From contig JAZHRO010000063.1 of the NCBI GenBank assembly GCA_037157565.1, positions 87,634,001-87,698,000 of the forward strand: DNA of 64,000 nucleotides. The letters run 5' to 3'. Shown here in pieces: positions 1-10,988 of the stretch; within the stretch, counting starts at the first letter, position 1; each line of letters opens with the position of its first letter. The translations under genes were made by a program, and so were the position numbers. A model generated the notes under the pieces. The model was given only the letters and a program-made list of their open reading frames with translations, searched no databases and was not told where the DNA came from. The stretch is from Thalassia testudinum (Eukaryota > Streptophyta > Magnoliopsida > Alismatales > Hydrocharitaceae).

Positions 1-1250
1 CAGTTCTGAGTGATGTAAGGCTTCAACCTTTGACCATTTACCTTTGTCTCATGGCCAATCTTAGGATCCAGGATGAGAACAACTCCATGAGGGTAGACTT
101 TTCTTACAACGAATGGACTCGTCCATTTTGATCTTAATTTTTTCGGAAAGAGCTTCAAGCACGCATCAATTAACCAAACCTTTCGACTGGGGACAAAGCT
201 TTTCCTAGAGATATACTTATCATGTAAAGCTTCTGTCCTATTCTTATAGATTCTCGCGATACCATAAACATCATTCCAGATTTCATCCAATTCAGTCAAT
301 TGGAGTTTTCTTTGTCATCCATATTGATCAAGATTCAGGTTAAAAGTTCTGGTTGCCCAGTAAGCTTTATGTTCAAGTTCAATAGGCAGATGGCAAGATT
401 TTCCATAGACCAAATGGAATGGAGACATCCTAATCGGAGTTTTATACACAGTCTGGTAGGCCCATAGAGTATCATCCAATTTAGTAGACCAATCCTTCCG
501 ATCAAGGCAGATCGTCTTTTGAGGGATTTTCTTAATTTCCCGATTAGAAATTTCAGCTTGTCTGTTGGTCTGTGGATGGTATGGAGTAGAGCTTCTATGA
601 GTGACTCCATACTTGGTCATTAAGGTCCTGAATTGATTATCGGTGAAATGGGACCCGCCATCACTAATCAGAGCTTTGGGTACACAGAATCGGCTAAAGA
701 TGTTTTTCTTTACAAAGTCCATGACCACTTTATTGTCATTGGTTCAGGTTAGGATGGCCTCAATCCATTTAGATACATAATTGATTGCAACCATAATATA
801 TAGGTACCCAAATGAATTCGTAAAAGGTCCCATAAAATCAATGCACCAAACCTCAAAGATCTCGACTTCAAGGATTAGATTTAGGGGCATCATATCTTTC
901 CTGGTCATGTTTCCTAGAGTTTGGCAATTAATACATGACCTACAAAAGTTGCACGAGTCGCGGAATAAAGCTGGCCAATACAATACACTTTGTAGTACCT
1001 TAGCTATCGTCTTTTTTCTGAGAAATGACCTCCACAAGCAAAAGTGTGGCAGAATTCTAGTACACTTGTGATCTCTTCATCTAGAACACAATGGTAGATA
1101 ACTTGATTTGCACATATTTTTAATAGCTCTGGATCTTCCCAAAAGTAGTATTTGGCATCGAAAATCAAGTTATCTTGATTATGCTTAGGCCAATCCATGG
1201 GTAGTCTTCCGATGGCCAAATAGTTGACAATGTCTACAAACCAAGGTAGT
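1..1250 (-). pseudogene. Integrase of element A (degenerate)
   Basis: This is the integrase end of the A polyprotein. The zinc-binding part lies about 1130-900 and is cut by a frameshift near 1030. The core holds all three expected acidic residues: Asp of DFMGPF near 880, Asp of ISDGGSHF near 660 and Glu of QAEISNRE near 550. A frameshift near 735 separates the first Asp from the other two. The block [14 protein letters not shown] (about 350-400) and the last residues around KVNGQRLKP (positions 1-60) are typical Athila integrase ends, so the coding region stops close to the window edge. Integrase would insert the DNA copy into the host chromosome; this copy cannot be made as one protein. Confidence 0.85.
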
Positions 1251-1831
1251 TTGCAAACAGTCAAGAGAGTCTCATCAGGTAATGAATCAGAAAGTTGACA
1301 AGTTGTAGAGTCTACAAGGATTGTGGAGAGATGATCTGCAACTACATTTTGGGAACCATATTTGTCTTTGATTTCTAAATCAAATTCCTGTATCAGGAGG
1401 ATCCATCTGATTAATCTGGGCTTTGCATCCTTTTTAGACATCAGGTGCCTTAATGCAGTTTGATCTGTGACAATTATGGCATGAGATCCTAATAGGTAAG
1501 GTTTAAATTTCTCCAGAGCAAAAACTATGGCTGGCAACTCTTTTTCTGTCGTGGTGTAATTCCTTTGAGCCTCATCAAGAGTTTTACTAGCGTAGTAAAT
1601 CACAGAAGGTTTCTTGTCCACTTTTTGTCCCAAGACTACACCAATACCATAATTAGAGGCGTCGGTCATGATTTCAAATGGATGATCCCAATTAAGAGGT
1701 TGTAGGATGGGTGATTGTGTATTAGCCTCCTTCAGTAGATTGAAAGCCCTTAAGTAGCTTGAATCAAAATCAAAGGTTTGATCATTCACCAGTTGATTAC
1801 TTAAGGGCATCGCCACCATAGAAAAATCCAT
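1250..1831 (-). pseudogene. RNase H of element A
   Basis: One open stretch of 275 codons (1831-1004) covers the whole RNase H domain and the start of integrase. Visible motifs are MTDASNYGIGVVLGQ near 1670 (first catalytic Asp), the TTEKELPAIVFALEKF helix (catalytic Glu) near 1530, VTDQTALRHLM (third Asp) near 1460, and NVVADHLS near 1340. RNase H removes RNA from the RNA/DNA hybrid during reverse transcription. The four-acid pattern looks intact, but the domain sits in a broken polyprotein, with a stop at about 1832-1837 separating it from reverse transcriptase. Confidence 0.86.
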
Positions 1832-1837
1832 AATGAA

Positions 1838-2750
1838 TCAACGGTAAAATCCCACATGTTCAAGGAATGATCTTACTTGCTTGACAATTGAAGGTGGTAG
1901 GAGTTTAATGATAGTGTCCACCTTGGCTTTATCTACTTCAATTCCTCTTTCAGACACAACATGGCCAAGGACTATGCGCTCCTTAACCATGTAGTGGCTT
2001 TTTTCCCAAGATATAACAAGATTCACCTCTATGCATTTTTGTAAAGTATTCTTTAGATTGATTAGACAAGAATCAAAAGAGTCCCCAAACATAGAAAAAT
2101 CATCCATAAAGATTTCCATGAAGTCACCTACCATGTCTGAAAAGATTGCAAGCATGCACCTTTGAAAAGTCACTGGTGCATTGCATAATCCAAAAGGCAT
2201 CCTACGGAAGGCAAATGTTCTGTAGGGACATGTGAAGGTGGTTTTCTCTTAATCATTAGGGTGGATAGCTAGTTGATTGTAGCCGGAATAGCCATCCAAG
2301 AAATAGAAGAATTTTTGACTGGCTAGTCTTTCCAAGATTTTATCAATGAAGGGAAGTGGAAAGTGTTCTTTCTTAGTTGCATTATTCAGCTTCCTGTAGT
2401 TGATACAGACTCTCCAAGAGGAAGCTGTGCAGGTTGGAATTAATTCCCCATTGTCATTAGTAATCATGGTTATCCCAGCTTTCTTAGGAACCACTTGTAT
2501 AGGATTGATCCATGGGCTCTCATAGATTGGGTAGATTATTCCTGCATCTATACACTTAATTATTTCCTTTCTCACTACCTCCCGCATGTTAGGATTCAAC
2601 CGTCTCTGCATTTCTCGGGAGGGTCTAGATCCATCCTCAGTATAGATTCTGTGGGTGTAGTAAGTAGGACTTCTCCCTTCATATCATCCAATGTCCAACC
2701 AATTGCTCTACTATTTCTTCCCAGAACTTGGATTAATTGATTTTCCTAAG
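1838..2750 (-). pseudogene. Reverse transcriptase of element A
   Basis: Two blocks in the same strand (2611-2249 and 2200-1838) make up the RT domain. The first carries WRVCINYRKLNNATKKEHFPLPFIDKILERL and FLDGYSGYNQ, in which the first catalytic Asp lies. The second carries MPFGLCNAPVTFQRCM and the active-site box FMDD at 2099-2110, the usual plant Ty3/gypsy version of YxDD. This is the only intact box among the three RTs in the window. A stop between the blocks near 2250 breaks the frame. Upstream, 2900-2620 encodes the conserved Athila spacer between protease and RT. Confidence 0.87.
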
Positions 2751-2899
2751 TTTGGGTTAGATAAGAGCTAATGATCACTAGGTAAGTTTGATCAGATCCC
2801 AAGAAAACATATTTAAGAGAATTAGGAAGAGGTTTTAGCTTAGGTTTGTGTCCTTGGGATGAAGGGTCCAAAGGTGGATCATAGTTAACCTCAAGAGGT

Positions 2900-3470
2900 C
2901 TTGGAATCAAGTTAGCAATTGGGTGACTAACCTCTTGATTAGTTTGGGGGCAAGGCCTGTAGGATCAGAGTGGGATACTCTTAACTCCATGCAATATTCC
3001 ATAGTATGATCCTTAGAATCTTTTATCCTTCCAAAATCCTCAAATTGTTTAATGGCCTTAAAGATGTTAATCTTCGTCTTCTTGTCCCCAAATTTGATTT
3101 CCATACTGCCAAATTCACAGTCAATATTAGCCTTGACAGTAGCTAAAAATGGTCATCCCAAAATTATTGGGGTGTTCTCCAAATTCTTCGGTACCTCCAT
3201 ATCAAGGACCAAGAAATCCATAGGAAAATAAAAATCATGAACCTTGATGATTATATCCTCAATAATACCCCGTGGTGTGGTCACTAATCGATCAGCCAGC
3301 TGTAATGTGACCTCAGTAGGTTTTAGCTCTCCAAAGTTAAATTTTTCGTATAACATTCTGGGGATCAAATTTATGGAGGCACCTAAATTTAACATAGCCC
3401 TATCGAAAGTAGTATCTCTAATAACACATGATATCATAGGGGCTCCTGGATCCTTTTTTTTTTAGGGTAG
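2900..3470 (-). pseudogene. Aspartic protease of element A, catalytic Asp lost
   Basis: The retroviral-type protease would cut the Gag-Pol polyprotein. The active-site block near 3390-3350 reads LNLGASINLIP, where Athila proteases have LDLGASINLIP, so the catalytic Asp has become Asn. The following VTLQLADRLVTTPRGIIEDIIIKV and FYFPMDFLVLDMEVP blocks fit the rest of the fold. A stop near 3150 separates it from GDKKTKINIFKA (3104-2907), the start of the spacer before RT. The Asp-to-Asn change alone would abolish activity in known aspartic proteases. Confidence 0.82.
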
Positions 3471-5178
3471 GTTTCTAAGGATAACTGCACTAGCTTGTTC
3501 AGATAACACTACCCTTTTGGATGATTTGAACTGGCATTTAGGTGTGCACATTTCCTTCAAAATTTTGCATAGGCTGGGATATTTTGAATTCCCTCAAGGA
3601 GTGGTATGTTCACCTGGACTTGTTTAAAAATATCAAGCCACTCCTTAGATGGATTAGTTTCCTTTTTCCTAGGTTTGTTCAAGTCTTCAGGAAAGGGTGC
3701 TGAGAGAAATCATGAGTGTTCGGATCCTGATCCTTGCCTTCTTGATTTCCTATGTCAGATTCAGGCTCCTTAAGATCTTGTCTATGTTTAGATTTGGTGG
3801 GGTAAGGATCTTGGATTTGTCTCCCACTTCTCAAGGTTACAGCACCAACAAAGGCATTATGGTTAGAAGGTTGAGGTGGGTTCTGCAAAATAGGCAGAGC
3901 CTAGTTAGAGTTACCAAAGTCAGGTGGGTGCTGGGGAGCAGGTTGAACTATATGTGCTTGTGTGTTGTGTTGGTTAACCCTATTAAAGTTCCTTGGGTTG
4001 GGAATGGGTTGGGATGGCAGCATCCCATGTTGTCTAGCATCAACTACTTGGTCTAGTCATCCCGTCAATTCTGTCCTCAATTGATTCATTTCTTCCTTAT
4101 GTCTTAGATTCATTTCTCGCATTTCCTTGAGGACCAGACTCAGATCAGAGGGCTAGTTTTCTTGAGTAGGTTGTGGCTGATATAAGCGTGGTTGTGTGTA
4201 CCTACTGGGTTGCCCATACGTGTTAGGCTTAGTCAAGTTATGACCCTGGGCAGGTTTCTAACTTGACCAAGCAAAGATAGGATGGTTGCGGCATCTAGGG
4301 TTGTAAGTGTCTGAATAGGGATCATTTCTAGTGTAACCCTGGAGTTCATTCACATCCTTAGGATAACTAGGCATCAGGATACCTAGTTTAGAATTTGAAG
4401 GCATCAAGGTCCCTCCTTGGTACCCAGAAAGAGATGGGTCCAAGTAGAGTTGGCTCATAGGTGGAGCCATGGTTAGGTCATTAAGATTGTGCACCATTTC
4501 CTGACCTAAAGGGTTGGGGAGTTGGGTATGGCTTAACATAGCAACTCCTTGGGTAGGCATAGGATTTACTCTGGAATGTGTACCTAAGGAATTCCCGCCC
4601 TTTAGAAGGTTGTCCAATTTCTTATCCAAACTCTCTACATTCTTTCCAATGAGTTCCACCTTGTCCAATCGTTGTGCAATTAACTCTAAATAAATCGAGT
4701 TTGAATTATCCTTAACTTCATAAACTCTACTCCTTGGTTGATTTACTCTGTTAACGGCGGATATTGAGGCATTGTTGAGGGAATTTTCGCTCATATTCTC
4801 AAATAATTGAAAGGCTCCCTCAGCATCTCTCCTTAGAAAATTACCCCCACATGCCGCATCAACAAAATTCTTAAAATTATCACTTAACCTATAATAGAAA
4901 ATATGGGCCAGGTGCCACTTTGGAATCCCATGATGAGGGCATTTCCTAGCTAAATCATTAAATCTCTCCCAAGCCTCATGTAGTTGTTCCCTAGAGTTCT
5001 ACTTAAAGGTTGTAATGGCACAACTAAGGGCATTGGTTTTTTCTACAGGAAAGAATTTTTTTAGGAATGTGCTTCTTAAATCTTCCTATGTTAGGGTTGG
5101 TCTACCAATAGTCCTCAACCAATGAACAGCTCTATCTTTTAAGGAGAATGGGAACTTTTTCACCATTAAGGTACCTTC
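3470..5178 (-). pseudogene. Gag of element A, C-terminal part, and Gag-protease linker
   Basis: This continues the Gag that starts at 16252 beyond element B. From 5178 leftwards it encodes VKKFPFSLKDRAVHWL, the HEAWERFNDLARKCPHHG block and FYYRLSDN, the core of the plant retrotransposon Gag family (nucleocapsid/capsid region). The open stretch 4794-4258 holds a short coiled coil (RLDKVELIGKNVESLDKKL) and the Athila tail ending YSDTYNPRCRNHPIF. Then come a Pro/Gln-rich spacer and the linker AVTLRSGRQIQDP near 3840. Several stops interrupt it. I see no CCHC zinc knuckle, which is usual for Athila Gag. Confidence 0.82.
5174..5178. repeat. Target-site duplication of element B, left copy
   Basis: The five bases ccttc lie directly before the TGATGTAGAC start of element B and recur directly after its CATCA end at 15882. 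A Gag reading frame is continuous across the joined site, confirming the insertion. Confidence 0.92.
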
Positions 5179-5683
5179 TGATGTAGACACAATTATTGAG
5201 GATAAAATGCCTATTCAGGCATGTTCCTAGGCTTAGATTTGTATTTCATGTTATAAATATTGCATAGCATGCATCATCTTGCATTTAGAGTAGTAGTGTA
5301 TATTTTAGGTTAATTACGTCCTTTTATGGCCAGGAGGGAAGGAGATTTATTTCAGGGCCTCAGAAGGACAATCTGACCGTACAGATCTGATCAGGATGAC
5401 GATCGGAGTCTAACACCTCCGAAATCGTCTAGATCGGAATCCCGTAGCATCATATGAAGTTCAAAGAAGATCAATGGCCAGGGGGCAATGCGACATCCAT
5501 ACGGTCTTCGGATGGAAAATCTAACCGTACGGATGGATCCAGAGCAACATTTGTAGTCTAGCAATGTGGAAATCACCTCAATCCAAGCACCATGTCACCC
5601 TCTACAACAATTAGAAGATGGACAGCCCAAATGGCACTACGAGGTGCCATCTAGGATGCCCAACATCGGCCAGTAGCGCCCGC
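5179..5683 (+). repeat. 5' LTR of element B, first part
   Basis: Starts TGATGTAGAC and matches 14075-14580. It is cut after the gccagtag region by solo LTR C and resumes at 8410. Small ORFs here have no support. Confidence 0.9.
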
Positions 5684-7443
5684 CTTTGACAGAGCGAGAT
5701 CAAGTTTTATAAATGCTGCATTATAGTAAGTCAAAATTGCTTGAAAACAGATAAAATTTATACTCGAATGAAAGTCCGAGGTCGAACACAGGAACAAATA
5801 GGAATTCACACACTAATCTCAATAATGTAAATGAGTACAAGAATTTAAACCACAAATGATATTCAATAAATACTAATCTGTCATTAAATATTCAATGAAT
5901 TCTCATGTATCTTTGAGGCAATAAAAAACTAGAGAAGCTAAAATAATGGTGATTTAAATCACCCAAAATTCTCTAAGCATATATATCAAGTATTCAATCA
6001 ATGTAAATATCTCAATAGTAAAGTAGCAAGCCTCAAATCATTCGTCGGGTTATTGAATTAGATGACTTATCCAACAAGTGCCACAGTGCTTCCCTAGCAC
6101 TGTTCTTCTTCTCTTTTCTTCTTGGCTTTTTTTCTTCAACTGTTCTCTTCTTCCTCTTCTCTGTCTGTTGCTCCTTCTTCTGCTGCTTTCTCTTCATGCA
6201 CAAGGGGCGGCCATCTTAGAATTGGCTAAGTGTCACACAGGGAAAAACCCTCCCCTACCCCACGCTCTCTTTCTTTCTCTCCTCTCAGGTTCTGCCCTCC
6301 CAGGGCCATAGTCAGGGTAGTCGGGTATACGGGTAGGCACGCACCTGGGACTAGGCTCATCGGCGTGGGTGGAGAGCGAGGTGTGAACAAGCTTAGGTGG
6401 GTAATCAGGTGCACCAGACCCACGTGTAGGTGCCGCGGGCAAGGCACGTGAGGGCGCAGGGTCCTCACCCCCTGTGTGTCACCTGAGGCGAATAATGCAT
6501 GTGACAAAAATAACTTATGCTGCTTTGTCTGGTTGTCTACTTTCGAGGTGGGACTAAACTCCCGCCATTCCTTCGTGCAGCAGTAGGTAGCAACTATCTT
6601 CAGCCAATTTGTGCGAGGGAGGAGGTCAACGCCACAATTGACTAGTCAGGAGCGAAGCTGGGTCGATTCCACATTGCTTGATGCAGACTCCTGGAACTGC
6701 AGCTGCCAGAGAAGGCTTCAAGCAAGCTCGAAGCCTGCACGTTAATGGCGACTGGAGGTGAAAACCTGAAACACAATAATACGGCCTTGTGGCCATGTCA
6801 AAAGAATTCAAGAGGATCGTTGGTCATCGACAATTGCAATGGTGGTGGTGGCGTGCTGTAAGAAGGTGTGTGTGCGTGTGGCGAATTTAGTGAAGGTGGA
6901 GTGAGGGTGGGTTGGTCGTTGGAGCGATGGAGAGGGTGAATGCCCTAATTGATAGAGGGCTTTTGTTGGGGACGTGGTGGCGATGCTAATGGGGGCGATA
7001 GCGGCGAGGTTCGTGCGGTGGAGCGGCAGTTGGGCATTGCCGGAGCTTCGTCGGAGAGGAAGAAGATGGAGGGGGAGACGTGTGGTTGGCAGTTGTTTTG
7101 AGAGATAGAAATAGGGAAAAAGGAGGGAAGTAGAGGAACTGAAAGAACCTAGTTTAGAGACAAATGGGGGAGATATTCCTATGCCGGTGTGATGGCCGGA
7201 CGTGGGGAAGACGAACCTCCGAAGGGAGAGACGGTGAGGAAGAAGGGGCTAGGGCACCTCTGATGTGATCGTCAAGACGCGGAAGAAGTTGGGGAGGAAG
7301 AAGACGCTCCCAGTTTGGCCATGGGAGGCCGTAGGACGATGGGAAGATGCTCGCCGGAGCTAGGTCGGAGGACGCCGGAGGTAGGGTTAGGAAGAGGGTT
7401 TTTGGCCAAATCCTAGCTGGGGAAATGCGTAAGGACACGGGGT

Positions 7444-7453
7444 CCTTTTATAG
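7444..7453 (-). promoter_or_regulatory. TATA box of solo LTR C
   Basis: CTATAAAAGG on the minus strand followed by acc. The same CTATAAAAGGAYC core occurs in LTRs of B, E and F at matching places. Confidence 0.65.
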
Positions 7454-7536
7454 GGCTCTCGACGACATTTTGGTCTTAGGAAGCGAGCTTCCCAAGATTG
7501 GAAAGCTCACTGGAGAAAGAAATCCCAAGATACGCT

Positions 7537-7564
7537 AATCTCTCATGCATTCGCATGAGAGATT
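7537..7564. repeat. Inverted repeat upstream of the TATA box in LTR C
   Basis: Two 12-base arms, AATCTCTCATGC and its complement, around ATTC. It lies about 100 bases upstream of the TATA box, the same place as in D and F LTRs. Confidence 0.75.
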
Positions 7565-8452
7565 GGGAAAGTTTGGGAGCTTGGGAATTGGCTCAAAAGG
7601 AAGGGAATTCCATGACGAACTTCCCTTTCAAATCTGAGAGGGATTCATCAAGGACTCAAGGAGATCTTGCCAAATTTAGGTCATCGGAGTTTGTAGTAAT
7701 AGGATTTATGGTGGAAGGGACCTGTTTGTGAAAATGATGACAACGTTAGGTGCCTTTTTGTAAGGATTTTGAAAGTTAAGTGCATATGTGTGATATAAAA
7801 AAATCAGACAAGACCAAATTGCAAACTAGGTTAAGACAGTCTCAGATTGGGCCCAAATTTTGATACAAACCTAATTTTGACCTAAGAAATCTAATGGTGA
7901 AGTTGGATTTTGGTTTTGACCTATTTTGACTGGGTAATTTATGCAAAAACCCAAATTAGAGCAATTGTTAGTCTAAGACTCTATTTTGGGTCAAGACGAG
8001 TTCTGATGATCAACTTGAAGGTACCAAGCCCTAGAGAATATTTTCCTATGAATTTTAGAGGGCTTAGGTGAATTTTATTATGACCAGAACCCCAATTAAT
8101 TAAGCGAGTCTATTTTTAGGGTTTTAGAAGTCATTTAATTCTCAAAACATGCGAAAACCCTTTTCTGTCTGTATTAACCCACTTGTTGGACTTTTAAGAC
8201 CATTTGACCCTTAATTACCCCTTGGAATAATCCATGGTTGTTCTGCATTCAAGATATGATGGTAAAATTATAGTTTTAACCCTATTTTCTTATCTTTCTC
8301 TCAGAATGATGATGCAATGAACTATGGCTCTCTAGCAGTTATGTAGGAGCATTTATTCCTTATAATGACTAAATTGAGCTAGTTATGGCTCATGATGGTG
8401 TTCCCATCACCTGCCCACACCACTCTTCATCCGCAACCTCCATTCCCAACCG

Positions 8453-8468
8453 TTGGATCTTGATCCAA
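8453..8468. repeat. Palindrome in U3 of the B 5' LTR
   Basis: TTGGATC-TT-GATCCAA, also at 14617-14632 in the 3' LTR and, longer, in LTRs of A and E. Confidence 0.75.
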
Positions 8469-9006
8469 CTATTGAGAAGCCTTTGCACCGTTCTCTTTGC
8501 GACACAAAGGAGGGCTTAGCGCATTAGCTAAGCACTCTCCATAGATCAAATGGCACGAGGTCGAATCCCACTAAAGCATCATCGCTACATCAATTTAAAT
8601 TCGACCGTCGGATCTTCATCGAGCGACCACAAAGCTTCCATACAGCGCAATCCCGTGGGCTAGATTCGCATATGCATGCGATCACGCGAAATCACACGCA
8701 TGATCGTACGTGGGAATAAACTTAAGACATCCGCTGGCATTGTCAGCCGTCCAATGAAGATCCAGCGATGCGTGGGCCTCTCTTCAATGACAGCGGTATG
8801 CATCTTCGAAGGGTGGGATCGGCGGGTGTGCTTGAGCCTTCAAATCTTGATCAAACGGTAGGGAGGTGCTCCAACAGATGCCAGCGGAGATAGAGCACGA
8901 GCACCAATAGGCTTTAGCGACATTTGGGGCATTGGTTGGCGCGGATCTTCAGCAACGCATTTGATGTCGCTATAGACCTTGGGTAGATTTCCTCCTCTTC
9001 CCTTCA

Positions 9007-9016
9007 CTATAAAAGG
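9007..9016 (+). promoter_or_regulatory. TATA box of the B 5' LTR
   Basis: CTATAAAAGG followed by acccctac. This is the likely core promoter of element B; transcription should start about 25-35 bases downstream. Confidence 0.65.
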
Positions 9017-9734
9017 ACCCCTACAGCTCCCCTTCCTTTTCATCTCTTCCTTTCTTCCTCTCACCACCTCCAAGGCTCTAGAGAGAGCTTGTTCCAAGCT
9101 CGAGATGCTCCTCTAGAATAGAAAACCAAATATGTTTCCCTCCCCTCATCCCCATTCATGGAGCATCCCGTGGCAGTCTTCTTACCACCCTTCGGGAAGT
9201 AGATCCCCGCTGCGACGCCGTCTTGCCTCACCCTCCGTCCTCCAGCTCTATCCTCATTCGTCCTACTCCTCACCACCTTCTTCCAGGCAACGCTAGAGTG
9301 AGTCGTCCTCCAAGCAACCGTTGAGGGGGATTTCTTTCACCTATTTCTATCTTTATTGCTTTTGTGGTATAGTTTTCCCACTTTCCTAGTTGTAGTAAAC
9401 ATTTCATTATAAAAATATATGATTGTTTTTCTCTCCCTCTCTATCTCTCTCTTTTTATTTTGCAAGTAGATTAGCTAGATTTTATCGACCTGATCTCTTG
9501 CTCAATTAAAAATACCAAAAAAGAAAAGAAAAGATAAAAACGACAAAAACAAATAAAAAGCGAAATGCAGATTTTCAAAACCAAACGTTCGCCTCCCCGT
9601 GTTCGACCTGGGACTCACTTTTCGAGTTTCTGTTGTAAATTTTATTTGATTGACGAATTTTCTTACAAATCGAACTACGACAATGGGTTTTTCAAATCCA
9701 ATCCTTTCCGCATGCGAATCCGACGTCATCATTT

Positions 9735-9753
9735 TGGCACCGTTGCCAGGGAG
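9735..9753 (+). other. Primer-binding site of element B (tRNA-Asp)
   Basis: TGGCACCGTTGCCAGGGAG lies three bases after the 5' LTR. It complements the 3' end of plant tRNA-Asp (TGGCGCCGTTGCCGGGGA is the perfect form), which is usual for Athila. Confidence 0.85.
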
Positions 9754-10988
9754 GAAACACTCTTTGGTTTTTTCGCATTTTCTTTCTTTACTTACATAGT
9801 TTTGCAACTATCTTTCTTCTTCAATTTATTATCTTGCAGGAACCAGTTGAGGAGCCGAAGGCGGTAGATTGGAGTAAACTGCAGGTAGAGACATTTGTAA
9901 GTTTTCTCCAACCACCCCCACCCTAGATTTCATTTCACCACATTAACAACTCAAACCCAAATCAAGTTAGGTGATTTTTATATATCCTAGGATAGATCTG
10001 GCTGTTTTTTTGCCACCTCCACCCATCTCATCCCCTCATATATAAAAAAATAATGAAAAAATACTCTTCTATTGTGGGATTTTCTGAAAGAGACACATTA
10101 ACACCCACAACTCTCGACTTAAGGCACACCACTTCACATCGATTCTACCACTTAACTGGAATCCGACCTGTGGATTCGATACACCCTAACTCAACACACC
10201 AATAAGTGAGTAGAAATCTGAATAGGTCAAATATTTGTGTGCCTTAACTAAGTGGTGAAATAGGCCAATTGATTGAATTATTTGGGCTACACCACTTAAG
10301 ATAAAAGTGATTCATCAGTAGCTTGCCACTTAGGGTTGATTTTTAGGGCTGAACCAAGCAGTCCACATTTCTTTTCTGATTTCTAAATGAAAACATCATC
10401 ACTAGTTCTTGTAAAACCTGGAGTATTCTACTGAACCCTGATTGAACCAATCTAAGGATTAAACCCTAAAAGCTACTAAATAAGGTTAAACCCTAAAATA
10501 CACATCATCAAATAACCTTGTTTACAAACCCTGGTTGTGCATGCACACACATTTGGAATTGATCATTAAGGGCACAACCCATCTAAAGGGCCCATCACAT
10601 TCTAAGAGCACAATCATCCCCAAGTCTAATTAAAACTGAGTAGACATTGGCCTTAAGGATTGATTCACTCTTCAAGGCTCAGTCTGAGATTTTTTTCGAT
10701 TAATTTGCTTCTGCTAGTCCATTTGCTGTCTAGCTAGGGGAGTAGCGTCAAACTACCACGGCTGGGGGGTACACTAGGAACTAGAGGTGCAAGCCAAAGG
10801 AAGAACCTTCTCCCCAGCCCCTCCTTCTAACTAGTTGGATTGAACGGATAAAAGTAGACCAAATTAGTTATAATCTTAAGACGGGTCTTGGGAGTCTATA
10901 GGTCTTTAGGCTAACCAACCTAAGGACAGGATTGATTGCTTGTATTGCATGGCTCTTTTCTCTCTTTTGATTTCCCTCTTATTCTACC
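9754..10988 (+). other. Leader of element B
   Basis: No gene is seen. About 10760-10930 is strikingly similar to the leader of E (minus strand, around 32660-32470): both contain GGGGGTACACTAGGAA, then GGAAGAACCTTCTCCCC and CCTTCTAACTAGTTGGATTG. Conservation of a leader between a gag-less and a gag-bearing element suggests packaging or priming signals. Confidence 0.7.

Larger units (their letters stand above)
5684..8409 (-). mobile_element. C: solo LTR of the D/F family inserted in the 5' LTR of B
   Basis: The stretch matches the 5' LTR of D (55748-58498) along its whole 2.7 kb. On the minus strand it starts TGATGGGAACACCATCATGA at 8409. There is no interior and no second LTR, so it is a solo LTR left by LTR-LTR recombination. 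Flanks cccgc (5679-5683) and cctgc (8410-8414) look like a target duplication with one change, and the uninterrupted site is visible in B's 3' LTR near 14575. A run rich in CT (6078-6200), a TATA box and an inverted repeat are noted separately. ORFs inside, including the Pro/Arg-rich ones near 6230-6500 and 7154-7438, have no family resemblance. Confidence 0.85.
8410..9731 (+). repeat. 5' LTR of element B, second part
   Basis: Resumes after solo LTR C and matches 14576-15881. It contains the palindrome at 8453-8468, a TATA box at 9007-9016 and ends ..GTCATCA just before the primer site. R and U5 cannot be separated by eye. Confidence 0.9.

Noticed and set aside
9735..9753. tRNA gene fragments at the primer sites
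   Set aside because: Only the 18-20 bases complementary to a tRNA 3' end are present, next to LTRs; no cloverleaf can be formed.
9565..9867. 100-codon plus-strand ORF across the end of B's 5' LTR
   Set aside because: It runs over the primer-binding site and LTR border, and its counterpart in the 3' LTR is broken.
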